From Phymorhynchus buccinoides (taxonomy: Eukaryota; Mollusca; Gastropoda; Neogastropoda; Raphitomidae): 64,000 nt of DNA. The position numbers were made by a program, and so were the translations under genes. The stretch spans positions 11,444,864 to 11,508,863 of the forward strand of contig CM065706.1 of assembly GCA_017654935.2 (NCBI GenBank), in the 5' to 3' direction. The notes beneath the pieces were generated by a model, which worked only from the letters and a program-made list of their open reading frames with translations, was not told the origin of the DNA and did no database searches. Positions 54,994-64,000 of the stretch are shown piece by piece; the first letter of the stretch is position 1; every line of letters starts with the position of its first letter.

Positions 54994-55167
54994 TACAGTA
55001 CTTTACGGACTACAAGGCGATACTTTTTCCCTAGACTGAGACCCCTGCGCCTTATAATGTGACCGATAATATATACAGTAAGAAACTATAACAACATATA
55101 ATTTTGTGTAAAATTTGGGGGGGTGCTTTATAATGAGGTGCGCCTTGTAGTCCGTAAAATACGGTAT
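54994..55167 (+). mobile_element. TAAGGCGC foldback MITE
   Basis: CAGTACTTTACGGACTACAA to TAGTCCGTAAAATACGGTAT. It directly precedes the pogo-like element at 55170. Confidence 0.78.
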
Positions 55168-55169
55168 TA

Positions 55170-55900
55170 CAGTGGAATCTCCATTAGCACCCCCCCCCCC
55201 CCCCTAAAAAAAAAAAGGTTTCCAGTTTCCTGACCGACCCTAGTTTTTGGCTGTCGACTCTAAACTTTTTTTTATGACAAATGGGGAAAAAAGAAAAAGA
55301 AAAAAAAAGAAAAAAAAAGTAAGCCAGCAAACAGAAACATCAGTGGAAAAGCATACACTGTTTTGTTTTATTAAAATATATAAATATATATTCGCACACA
55401 TGGACCGAACACAAGCTAAAAAAAAGCAGAAAAAAAAAAGCATAGTACCTACCTACCCTGTTTTTCAAAAACTGATGAAACCCCAAATAGATTTTTGTTG
55501 TTGTTTGTTTGGGGGGGGGGGGCTTACAAGACCTCCCATTATAAGACTCCCTTACCGTCCATAAGGGTCACTGACCGATTGGACGCTAATCTCATCACCA
55601 CCACCAAGACTCCCTCCCACATAAGACCTACTTCTCTGAGACACTGCCCTTCTTTGTAAGTATTAAAATTACCTCCCTTATAAGACCCCTCCCTTATAAG
55701 ACTCCCTCCCACATAAGACCTACTTCTCTGAGACATTGCCCTTCTTTGTAAGTATTAAAATTACCTCCCTTATAAGACTCCCTCCCACATAAGACCTACT
55801 TCTCTGAGACATTGCCCTTCTTTGTAAGTGTTAAAATTACCTCCCTTATAAGACCTCATTTTGGATGATTTTTGAAGGTCTTATAAGGGAGGTCCCACTG
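55170..55900 (+). mobile_element. Pogo-like MITE with insertion and three internal tandem units
   Basis: CAGTGGAATCTCC at the left (after TA) and GGGAGGTCCCACTG then TA at the right. An A/T-rich insert covers about 55185-55520. The unit CCCTCCCACATAAGACCTAC to AAATTACCTCCCTTATAAGA is repeated three times at 55612-55855. Its right end abuts the copied exon edge at 55903. Confidence 0.78.
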
Positions 55901-55902
55901 TA

Positions 55903-55985
55903 CACACTGCAGGTGTTTTTCGGAGGAGAACAGCTTTCGGCAGATCCTCTGAACGTCTTCTTGGGCGAGGTAGGCGTTCCACCTG
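55903..55985 (-). pseudogene. Copy of the donor edge of the charged-protein exon
   Basis: On the plus strand CTGCAGGTGTTTTTCGGAGG and about 55 more bases repeat 56051-56125 with a few changes (TTTCGG/TTACGG, AACGTC/AATGTC, GGCGTTC/GGTGTCC). The copy lies 3' of the real exon on the minus strand and directly abuts the end of a pogo-like repeat at 55900. A GT is kept at its border (GTGTGT instead of GTGAGT). Confidence 0.85.
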
Positions 55986-56050
55986 CCTTACCAACATGAG
56001 AGCAGCCCTACACCGATAAAACAAAAGTAGTAAGTAGTAGTAGTACTCAC

Positions 56051-56991
56051 TGCAGGTGTTTTTCGGAGGAGAACAGCTTACGGCAGATCCTCTGAATGTC
56101 TTCTTGGGCGAGGTAGGTGTCCCACAAGGCCGTCTCCTGCCTCCTCTCTGCGCACAGCCGGTCGTAAAGATCCACGCTTAGCGGGTCCTTCTTCTCTCCT
56201 TCTTCTCCTCCTCCTTCTTCACCACCCTTCCTATCCCCTTCCCCCCCACCCTCCCTCCCGCTTTCCTCATCGCCTTCCTCCTCCCTTCTTCCACTTTTCC
56301 TTACCCTTCCCTTCGTCTTTCTCTTTCCCTTCTGACCATTCTCTTGATGTGTCTCTCTCACACCCTTTTTCTCACCCTCACCACCACCTTCCCTCTCCTT
56401 CTTTGGTCTCTCTTTCTCCTCCTCATCTTTAATGGCCTTCTCTTCTTTTTCTTCCCCTATATCATCGTCTTCATCGGATTCATCCTCATCATCTTCATTA
56501 TCATCAAACACGTTTTTGTCTGCTTTTTTCCTTCTTCCACCCAGTTGTCCTTTCTCTTTACAGTCTTCAACTTTTCGCAGGCTGCTGCGTCTTAGGTTGT
56601 AGCTGCTGCTGCTGCTGCTACTGTTTTTGCTCCTCCTACTGCTAGTCTTCTTTCTGTCGTGCGATGGTGCCGTCTTTTTCGATGAGCTCTCTTGTCCGGT
56701 AGCAGGAGCTGTGGTGGTGCGCTCCGAGTTTGAGGAAGCCTCCTTGGTAGTTTTTCCGCCACGATCTTCCTCTTTGCTGAGGCCGCGGCCGCGGCTGCGT
56801 TGCTGGTCGCTTCTGGTTAGGACATTGAGGAGCGGTTTTCTGTCGTTTTGTGAGGAAGTTTGTGTCTTCGTTTCCTTGGAGTTGGAATGTCGTGCTTCGT
56901 TGCTGTGGCTGCACGATGCCAGTTGCGGGTTGTTGTCTTGATGGCGATGATGACGGCCCTCATTCTCAATGCCTGTTTCTGGTTTTGTGGC
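56051..56991 (-). CDS. Large exon of an unrecognised, highly charged protein
   Basis: On the minus strand a CCCCCACAG acceptor leads into an open frame of about 313 codons that ends at CA|GTGAGT. The protein is rich in Ser, Arg, Lys and Glu, with stretches such as SSRRSKNSSSSSSSYNLRRS and an acidic DDNEDDEDESDEDDD block, then Gly/Glu/Lys-rich spacers. The last 45 residues are less biased (LSVDLYDRLCAERRQETALW, then DTYLAQEDIQRICRKLFSSE) and look like amphipathic helices. The exon ends two bases into a codon, matching the exon at 53583-53676. I do not recognise the family; a nuclear or endoplasmic membrane protein with a basic/acidic tail would fit but is a guess. Confidence 0.75.
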
Positions 56992-57039
56992 CTGTGGGGG
57001 AAAAAAGAAGAAAAAAAGGAAGTATATCAAAAACTATAA

Positions 57040-57178
57040 AGACTACTGGTCTCGGTTTCTGCGACTTGAACAAACCCGGGTGTAGCTGCGAATTGGGATT
57101 CGGAACGAGCGGCGTGGGAGCAACGCCACTGTACAGCCCAGAAGATGGGACAGCAACAAAAAAACAAAAAACAAAAAA
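57040..57178 (+). mobile_element. 3' end of the 933-bp-type retroposon
   Basis: The stretch from TACTGGTCTCGGTTTCTGCG through CCACTGTACAGCCCAGAAGA and TGGGACAGCAAC with a CAAAAAA-rich tail is the reverse complement of 3155-3285. It is 5' truncated. It lies just 5' of the charged-protein exon (minus-strand gene), in its presumed intron. Confidence 0.8.
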
Positions 57179-57509
57179 ACAAAACAAAAACTATAAAAAG
57201 TGGCAACTTAATCATGTCAATATATTCGCTGTGGCCAAGAAACAAAATGCTGCTTAGGTTTTCAAATCAAATAATCTAAATTGGCTTCCTTATAGGTTGA
57301 TGCATGCCAGGGTGGCAGTTTGCTTGCACTAGTAAGGCAGACAGCCTTAGAGTACAATTGTTAAGACCATAAATGCACTGAACAGTCAACCCAAACTCCA
57401 GTTGCTAAAGTGCAATAAGCAGGGTTTCTGAAAACGTAGAGATTTTGCATATATTTACACACTAGATCTCTCAAATCGCCCCATAGAATATCAAACCATG
57501 TGTGAGATT

Positions 57510-57706
57510 TAGGCCGTGTACACATTAGATGCGTAAGTGCCGTACAGAAACTCCTAAAAAAGTAAAGGAAAGAAGGATAAAAATTTACGGATTAGGGGAA
57601 ATTCAGACACATGCGCAAACCTTTTCCCTTCTTTCTTTAAAACTTATTTACGGACTGCACACGGGTTTCTGCACGGAATCTCTGCATATATGTGTACACG
57701 GCCTTA
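57510..57706. mobile_element. Foldback element, TTAGGCCGTGTACACA ends
   Basis: TTAGGCCGTGTACACATTAG and ATATGTGTACACGGCCTTA are inverted ends of a 197-bp element. A relative sits inside 41264-41723. Confidence 0.78.
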
Positions 57707-57982
57707 CCCTTTAAAATCTGAAGTAGTGGATGAGATGATGCATTAATTTAAAATGATGATTCGTGCGTTAACACAGTCATTAGCTAATGACGTTGCTCCT
57801 ATTTCAATGGTCTGCTAGGCCTATCTAGGCTATTGTGACAAGCTGGAGTCGCAAGCCTAGATCTACTGAAAATTCAACAAGATCGTGCAGAAACTGAGAA
57901 AACCCTGGCTCTGAAAGCTTGGCTACAGTCTGGCAAGTGTGCAAGAAAACTTGAAAACAAAGAAGGAACAGGCTCAAAGAGT

Positions 57983-58238
57983 TCTATGTGGGAGAAACTG
58001 AAAGACCTGTAAAGAAAAGACCGGGGGAGTACCGGGGGAGCACCGACGGGAGTCGTCCCCGGTAGGCGAACATCTTGACCGGGCAAAGCATGACTTTTCT
58101 GAAGACAGCGTCTCGGTGCTGGAACGCGAGGCGAACTGGTTCCGCCGAGGAGTGAAGGAGGCCATTCATAACGCGGCCACCAAACCCACACTGAACAGGG
58201 GCATGGGCAGACACGTCTTGTCAGCAGTCTACAATTAA
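57983..58238 (+). pseudogene. Frameshifted GIY-YIG endonuclease fragment of retroelement type
   Basis: Frame 1 reads FYVGETERPVKKR; after a shift near 58023 another frame reads GEHRRESSPVGEHLDRAKHD, then FSEDSVSVLEREANWFRRGV and KEAIHNAATKPTLNRGMGRH to a TAA. YVGET, R.EHR, H and WF.RGVKEAI..PTLNR are hallmarks of the GIY-YIG-like C-terminal nuclease found on retroelement ORFs such as Penelope-like elements. The GIY part is missing and the frame is broken, so it is dead. Confidence 0.75.
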
Positions 58239-58443
58239 ATTCAGTCACACGTCGTGAGTTCATCTCACCGGCGTGTTGACTGAACTCCAAGTCTCCACCT
58301 TCAGTGTGCAAGCGCTGAGGAAGCCAGGCGGACGCTTGGCGGAAGCTACGAGTGAGTAGAAACTGTATGGGTTGAGAGAATAAGTGTAAATTGTCTTCAT
58401 TAAGGAACAGGTTGTTCTGCAAACAAAAAAGCAGTGACCAGTA

Positions 58444-58446
<3 letters not shown>

Positions 58447-58492
<46 letters not shown>

Positions 58493-59139
58493 TGGTGTGC
58501 ACACGCATGAGCGTGTATGCATCTATGTGTGTCTGTGTGTGTGTGGTGGTGTGCACACGCATGAGCGTGTATGCATCTATGTGTGTCTGTGTGTGTGTGG
58601 TGGTGTGCACACGTATGAGCGTGCATGCATCTATGTGTGTCTGTGTGTGTGTGGTGGTGTGCACACGTATGAGCGTGTATGCATCTATGTGTGTCTGTGT
58701 GTGTGTGGTGGTGTGCACACGCATGAGCGTGTATGCATCTATGTGTGTCTGTGTGTGTGTGGTGGTGTGCACACGTATGAGCGTGTATGCATCTATGTGT
58801 GTCTGTGTGTGTGTGGTGGTGTGCACACGTATGAGCGTGCATGCATCTATGTGTGTCTGTGTGTGTGTGGTGGTGTGCACACGTATGAGCGTGTATGCAT
58901 CTATGTGTGTCTGTGTGTGTGTGGTGGTGTGCACACGCATGAGCGTGTATGCATCTATGTGTGTCTGTGTGTGTGTGGTGGTGTGCACACGTATGAGCGT
59001 GTATGCATCTATGTGTGTCTGTGTGTGTGTGGTGGTGTGCACACGTATGAGCGTGCATGCATCTATGTGTGTCTGTGTGTGTGTGGTGGTGTGCACACGC
59101 ATGAGCGTGTATGCATCTATGTGTGTCTGTGTACCTGCA
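58447..59139 (+). repeat. TG run and 54-bp minisatellite, 12 units
   Basis: (GT)n at 58447-58490 is followed by 12 units of GGTGGTGTGCACACGCATGA, GCGTGTATGCATCTATGTGT and a GTCTGTG run. The period 54 is divisible by 3, so long open frames appear on both strands; they are not genes. Confidence 0.95.
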
Positions 59140-59436
59140 CACGGGAATGAGAGACTTAGTGCGATTTTTCTCACACCAGAGGGCATGACGCTCGTGTGGG
59201 GCTAATCCTCTCTATATTATTAGTTGGGGATAAAGAAAGAGAGAAAGACAGTGAGTGGTCCTACCATCACTCTCTCTCTCACTACGCCCAAGTACGAAAA
59301 TCGCGTGATAAGCCCCTAGTGCATTGACTGCCCTCTGGCGTGAAAAATATCGCCATAGGTTGACCATTGGGGTAGAATTTCTATCATATTTTCATCTTGA
59401 TTCTTTAAGTTTTGAAACTGGGGGTGAAAATACCCC

Positions 59437-60354
59437 TTAACTCATTCGCATCGCAACAATTTTGAATTACTGAAAAAACTCACAAATCACTCCAGCCATA
59501 CACACAAACAAAACATACATAAACAAAAGGAGAAATGAAGGAAGAGTACGTGTTTTTACTTCAGGTTTAGACATAGGGAAGTGGGAGATCAGTCTTTTTT
59601 GTACAGACAAACCTCTATTTTAAGACTTCCAAAATGTCCGGAAAAATCGGTCGTAAATTGGAGGGGTTGTATGACGGAGGTTTTCACTGGCAGCCGTAGA
59701 AAGAAAAAGTTCAGCACAGTTCATACTCTCTTCTTCATGCACACATACATTGATACAATGACATATTAAAACTGGATTTGGGTCTTTCCAACTCCATAGG
59801 ATTGTGCAATCGATGTATTACAGTTTCACTTTGCCGACTTCTGTTAATCACCTCCACTCTCATCCAAAGTCAGTGGTTTTCTTTTTCAAAGTCAGTGGTT
59901 TTCGTGCTTTTCCTACGCTTTCCGCCATCTTTTCTACAACAAGGGAAGCGACTCCGCTTTCAGGCCCTTGACTGTGGTTGTTTCCCTTTGCTCGAAGTCT
60001 ATGCAGACGACAACAACGGACGTAAAAACCAACAAAATGGCGGTTGTAAGTCGCGTTTTAGAGGAAGTCGTTTAAGAGAGGTCGTTTACATAGTAAAATG
60101 CATCCGTGCCAACTCTCTTTTGTACTTTTATTATAGAAAAACTCTCCACACCATTTTGGTTTCCCCACAACAAACCACTACAAAAGTAAAGTCAGAGGTA
60201 AAATTGTGGTCTAACTCTAAGGGAGCGAAGCGAGTTTAGAAGTCACCAATGTATTGTGTGCACACAGATTTACTTCCCTTGAAGCAAATGCACCAAATTG
60301 ACAGTTATCTATTAATTCCGGACATATATGGCTGGAACGACTTGAATGAGTTAA
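59437..60354 (-). mobile_element. Inverted copy of 35735-36115 with a pogo-like insertion
   Basis: TTAACTCATTCGCATCGCAA and GGAACGACTTGAATGAGTTA delimit the host element. About 530 bp starting TACAGACAAACCTCTATTTT at 59598 interrupt it at a TA. The insert has GGTCG.TTA motifs but no ORF I trust. Confidence 0.7.
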
Positions 60355-60459
60355 AACTTTAAACAGGGGTGAGTGTACCCTTTAAAAGAAGCAAAAATGA
60401 GAAACCCTGGATAAGTGTCTGAGGTCAGGAATGTGCATCAGGAATAGTCCCACAATTGT

Positions 60460-60723
60460 GGGACCAGCGGTATGTGGATCATGGACACTGATGTGGTACC
60501 AACTGTGTGTGGGACCAGCGGTATGTGGATCATGGACACTGATGTGGTACCAACTGTGTGTGGGACCAGCGGTATGTGGATCATGGACACTGATGTGGTA
60601 CCAACTGTGTGTGGGACCAGCGGTATGTGGATCATGGACACTGATGTGGTACCAACTGTGTGTGGGACCAGCGGTATGTGGATCATGGACACTGATGTGG
60701 TACCAACTGTGTGTGGGACCAGC
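60460..60723 (+). repeat. 51-bp minisatellite, five units
   Basis: The unit is GGGACCAGCGGTATGTGGAT, CATGGACACTGATGTGGTAC, CAACTGTGTGT, almost without variation. The period of 51 keeps frames open on both strands by chance. Confidence 0.95.
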
Positions 60724-60857
60724 GCCGCGGTAATACCTGTAGCAAAAGTATGCTTCCAATACTCTTAGTCTATGTGTAGAATACTGCTAGCTAGGATTTG
60801 ACCGAGGAAATAGATCTAGATGGCTTGAGAGAGGGCTATTGATTAGGCCTAGTTTGT

Positions 60858-61248
60858 TAGGTATTAAGTATTATTAGGTATTAGGTACTTCATAGTCACA
60901 GAGGCGTCTCTGTGAAATTCGGGTTGCTCCCACCTGGATAGCGCGTTGCAGCCAGAGGCGCGCCACGCAATTTTTTTTTGCATGCAATTTTTGTGACAGA
61001 TGATGGTGGGTGGGTAAATTTTGACCAAATGACAACTTTTTCATTGCCACTGGGTTTAACGTATGCTAAGTGCATGGGCACACGGGACCTTGGTTTATCG
61101 TCTCATCCGAAAGACTCCACGTTCAGACCATCGTAAGGCCTAGTGCAAAGTGAGAGGAAAAATCCCCTGTACCCAGGTTCGAACTCGGGTTTACTTGACT
61201 AGTTCAAGTTGACACGAAGAGAACGCGCTACCAGTACCACTGTACACC
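60858..61248 (-). mobile_element. SINE S1, full length, minus strand
   Basis: Reverse-complement copy with GGTTCGAACTCGGGTTTACT (B-box side), a CTCATCCGAAAGACTCCACG body and a long TTAGGTATTA-type tail at 60858-60895. A short duplication lies inside the head (ACTAGTTCAAGTTGACACG). Confidence 0.85.
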
Positions 61249-61280
61249 TTACTATGTGAAACAATTTTATGTAAAAAGGC

Positions 61281-61843
61281 GGCAAAAGTGCAGATCAACA
61301 CCCCCCCCTCCATTTCTCAGGTCTTACCAGGTGTTTTTTTCCAGCCTTGCCTTTCTTACTGCAGATTGAGCACTTAAGTTAAACATAATTTTTATTATAT
61401 CGTTAACATTAGGCAGAGGCTCGGGGTACGGGCCCGTGTCTCACATTCTCCAGGCTAGGCCAGGTACGGCGCTCAATCACGGGACGCATAAATACTGCGC
61501 AAATGTCTTCAAAAACTACTAATATCAACTCTGACATGTTCCTAACCCTATTCCTTACCAAGAAGCGTTAAATATACGAAATAAGAAAATGCATTTGTTG
61601 ACGAAAAATTTGACTAGGAAGAATTACTATCCCTGAACATGGTCTGAGCGTTGCAGGAACGCCGTACCCGTAGCCACTGTGTTAACATTAATTTTTCATC
61701 CATTTACACAATTAAAAATATGCATTCAATCAGTAGAAGATAAAATCATAAACTTGATGATAAACTATAAACTATTAAAGGCAAGACGGAAATAACGCAA
61801 TGAACCAAGACTGTGACAGGGGGTGTTGATCTGCATCTTTACC
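61281..61843. mobile_element. Diverged GGTAAAG-type element, TSD AAAAAGGC
   Basis: GGCAAAAGTGCAGATCAACA and GTTGATCTGCATCTTTACC are its inverted ends, with AAAAAGGC on both sides. The 563-bp interior differs but keeps CTAACCCTA and TTTCTTACTGCAG-like parts of the shorter family. Confidence 0.8.
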
Positions 61844-61849
61844 AAAAAG

Positions 61850-62420
61850 GCAGCAGTTTGTTGAAACAATCACATGGCAGCAACAACAAAAATATGCAGA
61901 TCTAGTTCATGAGGAAAATCATGTAATGATGTACTTAGTAGTAATTTGACTTCCTCCTCACTCTCTTCTCTGTGACTGTCTCCAACCGTAAAGATGCCAT
62001 CTGGCTCTGTCTGTTAGTGCTAGTGCATCCAGCTTGTTTCAAGAGCACGGGACAGTGACAAGAGCGAAACATTCGCCAAATCCAATCCCATCTTTGCTGG
62101 TATTGAAGTTAATAAACCTCGCCAACAACACTCACCATATTTAATTTGCGCGAAGTTGAAGACAGACGATTGTTTTGACCTGCTCAGGCGGAAAAGGATC
62201 AACAGTGACCCTTCCTTGGCTGAGCTCTTCAGTTAAAAAAGTAAGATATAGCTTAGTCCGCTTCTCGTTTCGAAGGACGCTTTATCAAAGTGATGCTCTC
62301 TCTCTTCGGTTCTTCTTCTTCTTCCTCCAGTTAATCAGCCAACTTAATCAGGTTGAAGATATTTGCTGATACATTGAAAAAAAGACAGAAGAAAAAACGA
62401 ACGTCACCACGCAGCGCCGA
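61850..62420. other. Stretch without recognised gene
   Basis: A 60-codon minus-strand frame (62020-62202) ends LDLANVSLLSLSRALETSWMH in part, but no family, splice border or start context supports it. No repeat match was noticed within the window. Confidence 0.5.
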
Positions 62421-62476
62421 GACAGCAGAAAAAAAGGAATGCATAGACTAATATATAGTAGATACATAAATACTAA

Positions 62477-62845
<369 letters not shown>

Positions 62846-62909
62846 AGCAGAAAAAAAGGAATACATAGACTAATAGATAGTAGATACATAAATAGAAATA
62901 AAGAAAGAA

Positions 62910-63087
<178 letters not shown>

Positions 63088-63284
63088 TCTCTTTGCTGTT
63101 TATGTGTGCTCCCAACAACAATTGTATTAGAGTCCTCACTTCCCATTAAGATTTATCGATTCACTGTAGACAATTTTCAACCCCCTCTCAAGAATAGCAT
63201 ATTTGCCTCCTCTGCTTATTCTAAAAAGCTAGGCTGATTTAATTATTAAACCCTTTCATCGCCACTGTCGCCTCTTGGCACCAC

Positions 63285-63644
<360 letters not shown>

Positions 63645-63964
63645 TCCGATTGAAAAGCCTATCTGTCTAGCTGTTTCACTGTTCGATTTCAAAGCGGTTA
63701 AGTTGAAAGGTGGTCGATACGTAGGCAATAAAAAGGCAGGGGTAAGCTAGCTTATATTATGTGTCATCAATGTTTTGTGTGGAGGGAGGGAAGGGTTTTT
63801 AGGGAAGAATAATATATTGGAAAAAATCCAACGAATGGTAGAGTTGCAAGACGAAGAAAAGGAAAGAAAAAAGTAAAGAAAGAAAGAAAGAAGAAGTAAA
63901 AGAAGGATGAAATGTCATCACGCATATAAAATGTAGAAGAAAATAATCTTTTGTTGGTTATGAC

Positions 63965-64000
<36 letters not shown>
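63645..64000. other. No recognised gene; purine-rich end and GA repeat
   Basis: After the duplicated block only A/G-rich sequence is seen (GAAAGAAAGAAAG near 63880) and a (GA)n run from 63967 to the window end. Confidence 0.7.

Noticed and set aside
57874..59205. Frames of 238 to 422 codons on both strands
   Set aside because: They are kept open by a 54-bp repeat (a multiple of 3). Only the short retroelement remnant at 57983-58238 has recognisable protein similarity.
60382..60768. Frames of 84 to 125 codons on both strands
   Set aside because: They arise from a 51-bp repeat with a period divisible by 3.
62020..62202. 60-codon minus-strand frame
   Set aside because: No recognisable domain, no splice border, and it lies in repeat-rich sequence.

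Overview
The window is nuclear DNA of an animal: genes split by GT-AG introns, very dense short interspersed elements, foldback transposons and microsatellites. tRNA-derived SINEs, CR1/L2-like LINE tails and several hAT-type families suggest a lophotrochozoan, perhaps a marine gastropod mollusc. That taxonomic guess is inference; no marker gene fixes it.

The plus strand from 2870 to 30411 carries the C-terminal part of the mismatch-repair gene MSH6. Eleven exons join in phase and give 438 residues plus a TAA stop. They cover the lever/clamp end and the complete MutS ATPase (Walker A, Walker B, STHYHSL motif). The 5' exons lie outside the window. The introns are packed with transposon relics. 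From 30412 to about 53.5 kb no host gene was recognised, only repeats.

On the minus strand, two exons that fit each other in phase (56051-56991, then 53583-53676) suggest a second gene. It would encode a highly charged Ser/Lys/Glu-rich segment followed by a hydrophobic, probably membrane-spanning segment. I do not recognise the family. Its other exons were not found. From 57 kb to the end lie a frameshifted GIY-YIG endonuclease fragment of retroelement type, minisatellites and long GA/CT arrays.

The most striking observation is that exon edges in both genes have repeatedly been copied in tandem together with the neighbouring splice site. Examples are 14 copies of an 80-bp acceptor unit (10121-11240), 18 to 19 copies of a roughly 105-bp donor unit (24510-26428), a triplicated exon start (23387-23881), decayed copies of the Walker A exon edge, and a copied donor edge in the minus-strand gene. 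Two of these arrays are joined to the end of a transposon lying just upstream of the exon, which points to a shared recombination route.

A second theme is well-preserved transposon boundaries. There are CAGACCTG-ended elements with 6-bp target duplications carrying the start of a zinc-finger hAT transposase, TTAA-targeting elements nested in one another, GGTAAAG foldback elements with perfect 8-bp duplications and a telomere-like core, and a 933-bp tRNA-headed retroposon with a 15-bp duplication.
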